A stretch of 64,000 nt of DNA from Luidia sarsii (Eukaryota > Echinodermata > Asteroidea > Paxillosida > Luidiidae), in assembly GCA_949987565.1 (NCBI GenBank), contig OX465110.1, positions 20,851,773 to 20,915,772 on the forward strand, read 5' to 3'. Every line of letters starts with the position of its first letter. Within the stretch, counting starts at the first letter, position 1. The notes beneath the pieces were generated by a model that was given only the letters and a program-made list of their open reading frames with translations, was not told where the DNA came from and did no database searches. Position numbers and translations under genes: made by a program. Positions 9,601 through 24,600 of this stretch are shown here, piece after piece.

Positions 9601-12600
9601 AAGTTCATTACTGTCAGTGTGGTTGGTATAATGGTTGTCACAGTAACTCCCAATCTCCCATAATGCATTGTGATTGCTGAAAACACTTCACTGGTGCCCC
9701 GCCACTGTCAGTGAATGCAATGTGCTTGAAACAACTGGTATCCCTTGTTGAAAAAACATACAATAAGTAACGGACCAAGTATACGTGTGTCTTAATTTGC
9801 GGTCCCTAACGCAAGAAGTGGTTTCCAATCGAAATTCCTTTCTGTTTGATTTGGTGCTGTGAAAAGTTGTACACTTCACCAAAGCAACTAGAATTCTCAT
9901 GGAAAGGCGACTGTATAATAAAAGTCTTCATTATAACCGCTATTAAAAAGCACTCGTGCAGCACGCTACGTTCAAGTTCTGCAAGGATTTTGGCTGTGTA
10001 AATGTATGTGCGTTCGATTAGCTAACCCGAGTTAACTAACCGTGGTAACCAACCTAAGTAGCATTTGTACCAGGCTGGTTGACCCGGGGTAGCACTGATC
10101 GAACGCGCCTTGATAATGGTGTATTGTGTTTACGTAATAAGGATTGAAGGATTGTTTTGGAGTCTTATAAACGAGTGCTTGATCTAGTTGGGGTTATTTT
10201 ATTTCATAGACCAGCAAAGTTTGTAAACAAACTGAATTATTTCCCTACACTAGCAATATAGAGGGTTTAATGTATTAATACTATTTATATAATCACATGG
10301 ATAGATCTAGAAGTTTGGCGACCGTGACCAGAAATATAATTCGTTTACTTTTTATTGATTTCAACAAATGAATAATGTTTCCATGGCAACGGATGGAACT
10401 GTTTCTGGTCATGACCGCCCAAACTCAGCCCATAGTCAATTTAACGGCAATACTCTTTAGACACAGGGCCCTATATGTTTTTAAGAGAGGATGTGGTATT
10501 TTGCTGTAAGCCTGTGGTATTTTGCTGTAAGCCTGTAAAAATTGATATGCAAGAAATTAAGAGAGACAAATATAATTAGCTTTGTATAAATAACTAAAAC
10601 ACCTTTAAGTGTGTTTGTAGCGTTCCCAACCTTCGCCTATTTTTATTATAATTATGCGATAGAAAATTAACCAATGCATAGTAATATTATGCAGAGGAAA
10701 ATATTTTGTGCACGGTGTTATAGAGAGAATTTAACAAGACTGGAATAAAACATAGTATGTGTTCTATAAATTCATTGTTAGAGCAGAGTGTTTGTCTCTC
10801 TGAAGTGATTGAATTGGCTTATTTATTTTTGACTTTGGGGGCTTTTATCCATATCTGAGTCTCTTTCGAAATTCGGAATGAATTCACTCCACAATTTATT
10901 AAATCCCCCTTTTTAATCATAATCCCTTCACCCTCAAAGAGCCGGGGGTAGGTTCTGCCCTCCTGTATTTTTTTTTTTTTTTTTTTTTACAGCGTATCAG
11001 TGATTTTTGTTCTGCGTGCTGAGGCTTTATGACTATTTCTTATTAGCCACATTTTGACACCAATTAAAAAGCTGGAGGTGCCATTCTCCGACAGTGAACA
11101 TTTTTCAGGGCCATAATGCAAATGTTTCCATTGACGTACTACATAAAAGCACATCCATAGAGTATTTGTTTTAAGGAATTATTTTGCGTTCGGGTTGTCT
11201 ATCAACATGAACACAATAATGGGCTAATTGTTGACTAATTATGAATTTTAATGACGTATACTGCAAATAACATCATACTGCAGTCGTGGTAGCATTATTT
11301 TTTCTGACTTGAACGCGCAGGCTCAAATCTAAAATCAAATCAAGAAATAAGTTAAGATTTTGAAAAAAAAAATCACAACTGCATGAATATCCCACTACTA
11401 TACAATAATAATTATTGGAATGTGACAAAAAACATGCTCCGTTTAAGTCACTTTTTCTAGGTCCCATTTATATACAAAAACCGTTCATAAATTGGACCTA
11501 AATTCAATCCACGAGTCAATGAACACCATGGTACGTATTAAACTGTGTAATGTCATTATTACATTATTATTTATTTATTGCAAAGTACATCGCAATAAAT
11601 GACGTGACCAATCGTCGCATGCAACAATGAGGAGGAAGTAATAGATTAGACCTGTCAAAATTCACCTTTTAGGGAACATGTCAGATATGTCGCTTCCATG
11701 GAAATGCCTACGTGCAAGAAATGAACCAGGAAACTAGACTGGAAATGACAGTGCAAGAGGTTGAGTTCAGCTCGCAATTTCAGAGAAATAGAGACGAAGT
11801 GCATGCATTGATTATCAACATTGTGTGCATCATAAATAAATAAGACTTAGGCTTTGCATGGTGGGCGAAACCATAATGGGTTTTCGGTGACACCATGTAT
11901 AAGGTCTAGAAGTGGTACCGTGCATCGATATTAAACTGTGGATTCTTAGAAATGTTCGAGGGCCCAGTCTACGGCTTTCATTAGAGATCTTCTCCACTTT
12001 GAAGTCAGGCAACCTAGGTAAATGGATTAGTTTATCCATCAAACAGACATCCCAGCAGGCAAACGTGACAAGGGGCACGAGACGTTTATTAGTTTCTGAA
12101 GCTACACATTATTCACTCCCCTGAATCACACCATCAGTGAAAACACTCCACCCGCTTCGCATGATATGGCCCTATTACAGCTACATCTTGGGTTTAAGGG
12201 GTCGTTTGTTACCCCATGAAGGAAGGAACCTTCCTTATAGGGTATTTATTTAGGGTTGAGGTTCCTCCCTTTTCTAATTACGATCACAAAACCTTCAAAG
12301 CTGACAATTGAAGCTGCAACTAATGCCTTTATTTCCTGGCTTGCTTGGCGAATCGCCCCGCCCACAAAATAAGTTGTACAGTACTTGAAATTCCCCTCTC
12401 AGATCATCGTTGCCTGCCAAAATGATTTAAAAGAAGCTATGACCAAAGGGGTACCTTATGCTTCTCATGATCGTAAATTTAAATGTGTGTTTTCAGAATT
12501 AAATATTCACGAAAAAGCCCCCCTTTAAAAAAATAAAAATAGATTTAATAGGCTCACCGGCAACAAGCACATTGGCACTATTCCCCCGAGAGAGGGCGTT

Positions 12601-12671
12601 GTTTATGAGAAACAATCACATAGGGAGGCGGGGACCAGTCGTTATGTGTAGCAGACTATGCAGGGATAAAC
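9601..12671. other. RELCH upstream region, no gene seen
   Basis: AT-rich. It holds a 21-bp direct duplication (TGTGGTATTTTGCTGTAAGCC, about 10492-10534), a T22 run near 10967 and a repeat fragment at 11848-11905. Just before the RELCH start, GGGAGGCGGGG (about 12624) is a GC-box (Sp1-type). Confidence 0.45.
11848..11905 (-). repeat. GTGTCACC repeat family (family C), fragment
   Basis: Matches other copies through GGCTTTGCATGGTGGGCGAA and CGGTGACACCATGTATA. In the minus orientation this is the 3' part of the family. Confidence 0.55.
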
Positions 12672-15600
12672 ATGGCGGACTCGTACAATCCATTTTTCGG
12701 CGACGATGATGAGGGGGAGGCGGTGGTTGAAGACAGTATCGTGGCCGCCGTAGAGTCCCCAAGTCTTCCCCTGGAAGATGGAGGTGATGGCGTGGAGGAG
12801 CCGCTCATGGACAAGGAGACAGGGACGGGGAAGAGCCAGGGAAGTCACGGTGGTCATCAGTCATCGGAGCCCAGTTACGATACCATCGCCGCTAAACTGC
12901 TCAAAGTGAGTCGGTTTGGGAACTGACTTGGCAGAGAAAATCCATCTAATTTCTAAATTCTATTAATCATGTGATTAATTGTAGTGCTTAATAGATAGCT
13001 AGAGTTTGACCATATCCTTATTTGGCTCATTAATGTAATAGAGGTTTAGGCCAGAGCTGCTGCACCTCCAGAACTTTGATCGATGAATGAAAATTCGTAA
13101 AATTAATTATTCATTATATACATGTAAATCAAAAATGGTTTAGCGTAGCGCTCCCTAGACTCCCCTCCTCTCTCTATCCCACTCTCCCCTCATCTCCTTC
13201 CCTCCTGCCTGGCCATGCCAGACAATGGCTATTGTCTACCTAACAATAACCTTGGTGGTTTATTGTGGACTTCTCCAGACCTTTAATTATTCAATTTATG
13301 GTGATTGGAGGCTTAGATACCGGTAACTAAAATCTTGCCACTTATTAATCTAGGCCTACATGTATATTAAGGCCTAGTTATATAACCAAAACAGAAGGTG
13401 CAACAACAAGTTATGTCTCATCACCAATAATATCACAATACATGTTTGATAATTCACCAGCATTTTTTTATGACATGATTAATTGATTTGCACTGCTTGC
13501 ATTACTTGGACCATGTTTTGACTAGTTATTGTAATAAAAATGTTGCAAACTGCTCACTGATTCAAATGACCAAATTATAAATCTCTGAGAGTTTTGTCTA
13601 GATTTACTTTGAATTTTTACTTGAATTCATCAAGTATTACATACTACTTCCCTAGTCCTAGATTCTGTTGACTTCATACATACAGCCACAATGAATTCCT
13701 GATTTGATCCCCAAGTTATAAATTGTATTTGTAATAGTGAGTTCTTGTATTCCTGTAGGATCGGATGGTGTTGACAGCTCTTGAGATGCACACGGAACTC
13801 GTAGAAGGTGGTAGAGAGTTGCTTCGTCTCAGAGATTACTTCTCCAACCCTGGCAACTTTGAGCGGCAAGAAAACGCCCTGCAACTTAACACACTGCGTA
13901 AGACAAATCTAAGATTGACAGAATCCAACTTGAAGATGCAGAATATGTGCAAACTGATCACTGACTCAAATGACCCAAATTGTAAAATTGGCAAAATTCT
14001 CACAGAACCTTCCTTTGAGCAACATTATCCAACATTATTCGAGGCAAATTTTGCCTCGAATAATGTTGGAGTTTTGTGTCAGTAATCAGAATGAGTTTGC
14101 CTCTAAGTTAAGATGAGAAGGATCAAAATGTGTGAGCCTGGATTGTTTTTAGGAAGTGTATATTCAGCCGGCAACGGCATTCTTCCTGGAGGTCATTCCT
14201 GCTGATGTTATGCATATTCATGAACACTCTTGACTCTGATTGGCCAATGTAAACATGATGTAATTACAATTTGCCAATCAGACTAAGGGACTGGCAGAAA
14301 TGCCATTACTGGGTGAATAGTATAACCTGCCTTTTTTATCCAGTTTATTTTGTGAATGTTTCCTGAGTAGACACAGGTCACTGCCAAGTAAGTCTGGTTT
14401 TACGCTGGTTGTGTAAGGGATAATGGCATCAGAGTGACCTGGGGTTGACCCCTAACAAACTGTCGGAATGCACCCATATACAATGTACTCACTCATCCAA
14501 ACATGTATTGAAAGTCAATCGTCAGCTGCAATGAGACATCAGGGAAATCTATACAAATACAAACAGAGAAAATATCATGTGGTCTGAGATTTGAGTGGTC
14601 TTTGAATTGAAGCGTGAAATTGAAGAGTGAAAATCTGCTAAGTATGAAAATTCTTCCCAGTGTAAACAGGATTAAAGACCACATTACGATGCGATGTCAA
14701 TTGCTTCTGACTTGTATTCCACTATTCTTTACTCAGCATGAAACATGAGTCAAGTGAAGTTTGGGCTGGCAAAGTGATCTTGTGAATCATGACATTTTGT
14801 GCAACATTTTTTGCATAAGCAGCTCGATGAAATTGGCCGCTAGTGCCTGGATGGATTGAAGTGTGTAGGACTGCTCTTGACTTGTTATGACTTCTGGCTT
14901 ATCATGAGATCCAACCTTATTGTTGTACGAGATGCTGGTAGTATTTACAGCATTGTGGCATGGTTTATACTGAGCGCATTAATTATACAGGTTATTATCT
15001 AGGGGCATAAAAACAATGTGAGTTGGTTTAGTAAATGCTGGGGATCAGTTCTAATAGTTCTTCCTTTCAGACGGATTACTTGTACATTTATTCACTGTCA
15101 TGAGATCCATTAGGGTCAGAGTTTGTTATGAAAGTTGAATTCATCCATTACACAATTAGGAATATTTGAGTGCAGCAAGCCTTATTGTTATCTCGTCATG
15201 CTGACAAATTGAAGTAAATACAAAAAACTGTTGCAAACTGCTCACTGACTAAGATGAACTGCAATACATAAATCTCAAAAGTTTGAGGGCCTGACGTTTC
15301 CATCCTAGCAGGACCTTTCTCAAAGGCAAAGACTTAGATGAACAACAGACAAATATGATTGTAGAAGACCTAAACATGTCCATATGACTGTAAGAGTATC
15401 ATTTATTACTGGCATTTTGTTGGAGTTAATTTCTAACTTTGAATATTCCACAGATCGTACCTCCAGTGAGACGACCTTTGACTCGTTGGATCTTGCGCGT
15501 TACTCTGACGATGGAGTCACTCAGTCAGACGACAAACATGCCGTCCTGGAGTTTGAGCTCAGAAAGGCAAAGGATACCATCAAAGCTCTCCGAGCTAACC

Positions 15601-18600
15601 TGACAGAAGCGGCAGGTATTAACCCCAACCCTTACACTGACTTTACAACACTTTCCTGTCCATGTATACTCACAGACCTTGGCCCAATTTCATAAAGCTG
15701 CCTCAGCAAGAAAACAATGTGTTCTTGTTTAATTCAAGATTGCCAGCCATATATCACTCGATGCTTGCTGTCCTCAACTTGTATTCCAATCATAGCTGCT
15801 TAGCTTAGAATAAAATATTCCTGTACGTCTGCTTCGTATGTAAGATTTTCCTGTCTCTAATTTTTACAAAATCTGTTTAGAAAACGAGGTTCCGTCTCCA
15901 ATTCACAGCCACAAGACTTCTGAAGGCGTCATCTCTGAGGTGAGTCTTTTGTAAAGAACCTTCACACGCTGTCACTAAAACATAGAGTTACCAGCTCTTC
16001 TCAGAGCCACATTCTTTCTGGATAGAGGCTATATACAAGGTGTCACCGCAAGCAAGGATACAGAATCACTCACAGCAAAGAAAGAATAACGTTTAATATT
16101 ATTGGAGGGATTTTCCATATGGCACCCATCGGGCAAAGCACTGAGCATTCAGTGGTTATCACGTCGAGCAGGGCAAACCTTCATTGAACTACTGTTATTG
16201 TCTCATTCTCATTTTTTTTGTCTGCAGGAAGCCATGAAGCCGTTGGAGAGAAGAGCTCTCAATTATCTCATTAATGAGTTCCTTCTGCAACATGATTACA
16301 AGCTTACTTCCATCACATTCTGTGATGAGAATGAAGAACAGGTAAAGGCCTTTTTCAGACGACGCTGAAAAAACTCACAAGGCTTGAGAAAATGTCTCAT
16401 GCATGAGAAATCTTACAAAAGTGCCATCGTGTGAAAGGTTACCAATGCTTGAGAGTGACAGACGTCCCTGGTGAACCCTTGAGAGATTTTGTCTTAGGTC
16501 CAGACAAGTCTCACACAGGAATTAAAGTAACCTTCAGCTGTCACTCCATCATATAGAGGGAAAAGATGACCCATTCATTTTGTAATATTGAAGTTTTCAC
16601 AGCAAATTACCTCGTCATTCTGAACAAAGGAGTTGCCCAATTCCATCCATGACAAATTGAGGAAGTTTCTTTGCAGAGAGTCCAAGATGATGTGAAATAT
16701 CGTCTCTGACATGAACGATTTAAGAAATGCTTTAGAAGACTAACAAAGAGCCTCTTTAAGCAAGGAGAGCGAATGTGTAGGAATGTAGAAGTATTAGTTG
16801 TGAGGAATCTAAAGACGAAAGTTAAATTAATGAAATGAACACAGTAATGTCACTAAAAGAACCTATCATGGTTCACTTCGTTTTCTTGTAGGACTTTGAT
16901 GACTGGGATGATGTCGGCTTGAATCGGTCGAGGCCTCCAGATTTACTCCATCTCTATCGAGACTACAGCAGACACGTCGTCCCGGCAACGGAGACGAGAG
17001 ATGTTGGATGTGGAGACGATGATAACATCCCGGCCGAACAGTCGGAGGAAGTAGAGGCGGATATTGGCATGGCCCTGGATGAGGAGAGAGAAAAACTCGT
17101 GAGTTTTCATTTTTATTGGCAAGCTACAAAGCAGTTCAAGCCTATGTAATACCGATTTCCGTCCGTCCGTCCGTCCATTGAGTAGGGGTGGGAAGGGGTA
17201 TGTTTGACATGATACAGTATTAGGGTGATGGAATAATGGGTTGTTAGGCCATAGCGAGTCACGACAGCTTCACTCTTCTAGTTGGAACTTTGGAGGGCAA
17301 AATGTTGAGCGAGGGAGAGTATATGGAGGAGGAGATGGGTACGATGGGATGAAGATGAGGATGAGGAAAAAGAAGAGAAAGATGAGGTGGAAGAGGAAGA
17401 TGAGGAGGAGGAAGATGAGATGGAAGAGGAAGAGGAGGAGTAGAAAGATGAGGTGGAAGAGGAGGATGAGGAAAAGGAAGAGAAGGATGAGGAGAAGAGG
17501 AAGGTTAGGAGGAAGCAGAGGAGGAGGAGGAGGAGGAGGGTGATATTTTCAGATATCCTGAGTATTTCCTGTGATTCTGTTTTCAGGAAGCTCAGGTGTT
17601 ACGTCTGCAAGAGGAGTTGGCTGTGTTTGCTGAGGAAAACCAGACCCTGAAGGATCAAGTAGTCAAGATACAAACGTAAGTGTCCAAGATGTCTCTGAGA
17701 ATGGTAGGCCATTATCCTGATACCGTTAAGCGGCCCTTTGACTGAAAGAATTGAAGGAAGATTTGTAGCAAATCAGAAACAAGGGTTGTCGTGGCACCCT
17801 GGGTGAATATCCTTGTCAGTTATTGTGTGCTTATGAAAATGCATTTTCTGTGTGTGGTGCTTCAACAGACATAATTTCTGATGGAAAGTTATTAAAGGAT
17901 TAGAGGGCCTGGTGATTTGATCCTTACGTGACTTTTCTCAAAAGCTCGTGCTAGGATTGAAACGTCAGGCCCTCCTGATTTGCATTTTGATCATCAAAGT
18001 TGATGAGCATCTTGTGGCATGTTTGTATTAATTAGAAGAATGTGATTTGAAATAATACAGCAGTCTAAGAATCATGTTCGATGTTGATTTGTGACCTTCT
18101 GATTTTGCAGTGATATGGAGACACTTCAGGTTCCTAAAACATCTACACCTAGTATCAGTCCAATCAATACTCCTCAAAAAGCACGACTATCGCCAAGTAC
18201 AGACAGGTCTTCAGCAGGTGCTTCAAGCAACAGCAAGGCTAACCTCAGGCAAGTACAAACCATTTGACTCTGATGTCTACTTTGTCAAGACCTACCCCTG
18301 AGAGAACTCAATGCCAGTGGTCGAGGCGTCTGCACTAGGAATAAGGAATCACAGGTTCAAATCCCTCCTACCTGTACGTTTCCAGCCGAAAGTCGGGCCA
18401 AGAATCAACCATACAGTGTTGATTGTGTGTTTGATAAGGGCAAACCCTCATCGAATTACACAAATCTGTTTTTATTTGTGCAATTTATAAAATCATTTAG
18501 TTAAAATAGACAATATTTACTGGACTGGGATATGAACCTGAGACCCCTGGTTTAATTTAACGGTGCCCTAACCTCCTGAGCTATTCAGCCTTTAGGTGTA

Positions 18601-21600
18601 GGCCTTCCAAAAAAGTCAACTATCTTCACCGGGATGAGGTGCCATAATAGCTTTGAAGACGCCAAGACTGTAATTATCAAACAATTCATTGCAGAACCAA
18701 ATACAACAGAAAGGACTAAGATGAAAATGCAACATGTTTCAAACTGTTGACCTGATGTCAGTAGCCTGGATGAGATGACCAGCTATCTACAGAGCTGCTC
18801 TCAAGGAATAGAATCATTCTGTCATTGTGTCTTAACAGGTCTGATACCGAGACTTCTCAAGAGGGTGAAGATGCTCCAGACTTGGCCAGCAATCTGCCAG
18901 AGGAAGACGCCGATTCAAGGGGTCATGTGACTGACAGACCAGAAGACGACATCAACGGAGACAAACCACAGATCGACGGCCGGCCATCCCCAAGGTTTGC
19001 GGCACTAACCTTAAGACAATTTGAAACAAAATCAGATGAATAGCCAAAGTGCAAAACCAGACAGGAATCAAAGAAGTATCTGAAACTGATGAACAGATAA
19101 AAAAAAAAAATCTACCAGTATCCCAAAACTGTAAGGAACAAAAAGCCAATTTTCAGAATGTATTCCAAATATCCGCAATCCACTTCACACTGTCATGGAT
19201 TTTCTATGACTTTTTATGACTTCTGAGGATGAGGAAGAGGGGGAGGAGGAGGAGGATAAGGTGAAGGAGGAGAAGGAGATAGGGGACTTGTTAATCATAG
19301 GCTGTGGCTAGAGCTGTTGCTAAACCCGTGTCCGCACTGGACTGTTTTTTTACCGAGCCCGTGGGTAACATTCCAATGGGTGAATCTTCCGATGTTAGTA
19401 AATTAACCAATACATAACCAACTGGCACATACAAACTTGTTCGCAATTGACTTTTCGACTCAGTTAAACTGACCTGGTCAATTTTACCGGGCAGAAGTCA
19501 GTCGGTTAAACGACCCATTTGAGTCGGGTAAGTTACCAGGGAGTAAACCTTCCTGAGCTGTACGTCCGCAGTGGACTTTAAATGGTCAAGCTGCCCATTT
19601 GCTCGGTTAGTTTACCCAAAATTAGTCCAGTGCGGACCCAGCTTAAGTCTGTTGCTATGAATATGATATGCTTGAGTGCATAAGCCATAGCTGTATACTT
19701 GAGTGCATAAGCCAAGCCATAGCTGTTTGCTTGAGTGCATAAGCCATAGCTGTAGCCATTGGTTTGGATCCATCTTTGCCTCCTATTCCTTCCAGGCAAG
19801 TTACAGCCTTTCAGGAAGCCCTGCATGAAGCCGTCCTTCCTGTCAGTGATGTCACCCAGGCACGTCTTAGAGAGGAAGTGTCTCGCATCGCTGAGGATGG
19901 AGCTGGTGTGGTTCAGATGCTTGCAAGATGCCTTCCTCATATCATCCCTAATGTGCTCATTGCCAAGAGAGAGGTAAGTCACCCATCTTGAAGACTTCAC
20001 TACATCCTCTAGCCTTTACCCAGACTGAAGCCGTTCTGATGCTCTCAAGCATCAAGTGTGTCCTCTTGCCAATCCTCTTGGTTTGCCTTACTCAATGTAT
20101 ACTTAGCACAATGCTTTCCCCAACTTCCTGCTTGGGAAAAATGCCACCACATGACCTCGTCAGAAAGGTGGTTTAGGGGTTAAGATGTAAAGTGGAAGGT
20201 TTGTGGTGACACCATGTACATCATCTCTTGTGAGATGGAGTGTGGCTCTGAAACTCAACGTATCAGACAGTGTGTACTCTGCTCGTCGTCAGGAGAATGG
20301 TTAAGATGTCTGCACTAGAAAACAGTTGTTAAGAGTTTGAATCCTGTCCAAGCTACCACACTAAGATTCGTCCTTATCCTCTCCGTATTTTCTTCAGGAA
20401 CTGGTACCGCTCATTGTCTGCACAGTCACCCTTCACCCTGACCCCAGCGAGAGAGACAAACTCCTCAACCTTCTCTTCAATCTCATCAAGAAACCGGACG
20501 AGGAACAGAGGTATGTCAAACAAGAGTAGAGACAAACTGAGGAAAAACTGATGGGGAACTTTTGAACAATTTGGCAAAGAAGACTTTGACTTGACCGGGA
20601 TTTGAACCTGAGACATCTGGTTTGGAGTACCAGCATTCTCACCATCTGAGCTACACGTCAGATGAGAGGCTTTGATTGTTTGATTTTATAAAGATCTTTG
20701 ACTTCAAACAGGTGTTCGCTGGTTAGCCATCTGGTTAGGTTGACAAAATATTGCTTAACCTTAACTTTACTTGAACCTGAATATTACAGGACTATCTCTG
20801 ATTGTATTTCTGATTTATGATTTTGGAGTCACAGTTACTCCTGACATCTTAAGACGTCCTTTTGACTTCTCTTAGGCAGGTGATTCTGAGTGGTTGCGTG
20901 GCCTTTGCCAAGTACGTGGGTCCTGAGAGAGCAGAGGCAGAGCTCCTACCTCAGTGCTGGGAGCAGATTACTCACAAGTTTCCTGAGAGACGGCAATTGG
21001 TGGCTGAGTCTTGTGGTGCCTTGGCTCCCCACTTACCGGTAAGATTGATCCCAGCATTGGACTAGACCTAATCCTAACCCTAACCCTTATCCTATCCCTA
21101 ACCCTAATCCTAACCCTAACCCTAACCCTGGCCCTAACCCTAATCCTAACCCTGGCCCTATCCCTAACCCTGGCCCTATCCCTAACCCCGACCCTAACCC
21201 TGGCCCTATCCCTAACCCCGACCCTAACCCTGGCCCTATCCCTAACACCGACCCTAACCCTGGCCCTATCCCTAACCCTTACCCTTTGAGAAAGGTCCTG
21301 CTAGGATCGAAACGTCAGGCCCCCTAACTTTTGAGATTTATGTATTGCAGGTCATTTTGTCAGTGAGCAGTTTGCAACAGTTTTATTGTATTTACTTCTA
21401 GACCATATCTCACAATTTTAACTGAGCTAGACAGACTAGATACAAATGAATATAGACATGACGGCATTCAGGACATCAGTGTTAAAGACTCATCACAATT
21501 CTTGTCTATTTTCTTCCATCTTTCTGCAGAAGGAGATTCGTAGTTCTCTCGTCTTGTCCATGTTACAGCAGCTTCTTCAAGACAAGACGGATTGCGTGCG

Positions 21601-24600
21601 AGAGGTTGCTGTGCGTAGTCTGGGTCTTGTCTTCTCACTCACGGAAGACATTGACAAGTACAACCACGTAAGAAATCACATCCTTGCTCCCAAGAACTCA
21701 GTCCCATCTTAAAAAGGGACCACTTCAGAAGGATATTGTGACGACAATTATATTGCATCTTGGTCATCAGAAATATTGTCACTGTTTTCACGGAGATCTT
21801 GAATATGTGGTGTTCTATAGTGAATGTATCTAGGTAACACTTATAGTCGTCACACTGTATTTTGGTCTCGCACTTACAAAAGACCTTAAATTTGTTTGCT
21901 TATTCCTCTCACCTTTTCATTTTGTAACCAGGGTCTTGAGCTGGTCCTCTCCACACTTGAAGATTCCTCGGAAAGTGTCTTAGCATCTGCCAGACAGGTC
22001 TTCCTGCCAGCATTTGCCTCATGGGCCTACAGGCTAGGACGTCTGGAATCCAACCTCATCACGGCGGTCCTCAAGAGATTAGAACTGGCTGCCATTGTAA
22101 GTGACTAGGGGATATGGAACCTGACTATTCAGACTGGTTACTGTATTTTTTTTTTTTTTTTTTTTTTTTAACAAGGCTGAAAAGCCACTCAAGGTTTAGG
22201 TCTAGAGAAAGAAGGAGATAGAAAGGCACCCAGGAAGGCTGGAGATAGGAATTAACATTCCTTTTATAAATGGCAAGATCATAGACAGGGGGAAAGCAAG
22301 AACCAGGAAGGGAATTCCAGAGAGAGGCTGAACGAGGGAAGAAGCTTTTCCGATACCTCTCTGTTCTACACCTTGAGATAGATAGTGTGTAAGAGTGTGT
22401 AAGAAGTTTATCTTGTTTGTCTTTTGAATTATACACATATTGTTAAACCGATAATTATTATTACACTTTCTTGACACTGAAGGATCTGCAAAGGGCAAGT
22501 CGTGAATCTTCCGTAGACGAGAGGAGACTCTTACTATATAGCTCCACCCTGCAGTGTTTGGTCCCCGCACTCTATGCATCAGTCCTCCTGGGGGCGCCCT
22601 TCATCAATGGCCAAGACGCGACGGACAGCGCCCTCAATGTCCAGCAATTAGAAGGTACTGGTACATAGTTTGATTTGCCATCTTTAATATAAAATAAATT
22701 AAGTTTCTGGTCAGTTTTTCCTTAGGGTGATATACAAAAATGTTGCAAACTGCTTACTGACTAAGATTACCAAAATGCAAATCTTAAAATTTAGTGGGCC
22801 TGACGTTTCGATCCTAGCAGGACCTTTCTCAAAGGCTAGATCCTAGCAGGAGCTTTCTCACTCTGCCTTTGAGAAAGGTCCTGCTAGGATCGAAACATCA
22901 GGCCCAGTTTTTCCTTATTTTTTTTTTACTTTTTACTTATTTGATTTGAATTGATGCTCCATCATTTTCACAATTCTAACCCTTCTTGGATTTCTGTTCT
23001 TTCATTTACAGTAACCAGGTTCCCTAAGCCTCTGTGTCCTCTGCATGATATTGGAGTTATCCTGGGTGATAGGAACAGACTAGCATTCCTTGTCCATCAG
23101 TGTGAATCACATCTCTACCAGAACGGCTCCACAGATGGCTGGACTAGCTATAACTGGGTCCTGACAGAATTGTAAGTCTACTCGCGACGGAAAGAGCACT
23201 CACTGTCTGAACTCTTCTCAGAACCACACTCGCTTTAAAGAGAGATGATGTACATGGTGTCACCCCAATTGTTTAAAGAGATTCTGCACATGGTTTCTCT
23301 GCCAACCTCTTACATTGTGATGTTGGCCTTTCTAACGAGTCAACTTGTCTCTGTCGTGGTGGGGGTGCCAGTCAGAAACATTTAACCATTAATTGTAGTA
23401 TATCTCCAGGGATCGCATCCTAACTTCATTCAGATGCAAACAACTAACTGTAAACCAGGCTACAGCAGCATTCAAAGGAAAAACTGAGTGTAAACTTTTT
23501 TCAAAATTTTTTGAAAGTTCCCAGTGAGTTTTTCTTTTATTTGTTTGTAAGAAAAAGCATATTATGTATTATTAATTGAATCTAAGAGGAATACATACCT
23601 TTAGGTACTAGCCTAATAACTTGACAGTATCCATTAGTTGCTCTATAAGATGCCAAGTCTATTCCCTCCAGTCTTGTCACCGTTTCTTGTTAATAATCTT
23701 GAATTCCTTGCATCACCAGCATCCCAAGACTGCTTGAAGTCTTGGGTCGTGTGGAGGCCAGTCACAGAGACAGCGTGAAGTCCATGGCCAAGCTTTTCCT
23801 ACACATCTGTAGAACCTTTGGGAAGACCTTCACCGACACTAAGGTGAGGGTGGAGACAGAGGGGAAGGGATGGGGTGTTAGAGTTCATGAATAAGGCTCA
23901 AGCTCAGGCTTCATCTGACGTCTGACAAAACCTAAAAATCCAGGTTGTGGTTTGTCACCGAATGTTAAGGTTTGTTGGCTTGTTAAGTACAGTGGAACAT
24001 CGCTATAAGGAACGCCGATATACCGAACATTCAGCTATAATGAACATGCCCTTTGGCTCCCAAAATACAAAATATGCGCCCGCAACTGCTACAACGAACG
24101 ACCGCTATACCGAACATTCTTCATGGATCTCGGGATGTTCGTTATAGCGATGTTCCACTACTGGGTATTCAGCAAGAAACTGGGGCCAAACGCTTATTTG
24201 TAGATGCCTGTGATATAACGGGTGAGAGAAATATGACTGAAGCCTAAGCCCGAGCCTAAGCCTTCATTTTGTAAACAGCCATAGAAGCATTGGGGGTCAT
24301 TGGTGGGTCACTGGGGTCATGAAAGGGTCACAGAGGTCAGATATCTAAGAGGACTCGGAATTCAGTGTTGAAGGGGTCATAGTAGGGGTACAGGGTTCTC
24401 TGATAGTAGACTCAATTTGTCTTAAAGAATCTCCAGGTGGTTTGAGTTTCCTTGCTCATAGCCGTTTGTCAAACATAGCATTGATTTCCTTCTATTATAT
24501 ATTAATTTATTGACAGATTAAACCAAAGTTCCAAGCAGTCTTGAATGTGCCTGAAGACCAGTTAGGTAAGAAATCACATCCAGATAACTTGTTGAATGCA

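Noticed and set aside
17241..17650. Lys/Arg/Met- and Glu-rich open frames
   Set aside because: Products of the polypurine tract; the true RELCH exon 7 in this area uses a different frame from 17587.
21011..21289. Leu/Thr-rich 92-codon frame
   Set aside because: A translation of the CCCTAA-type array after the true exon end at 21038.
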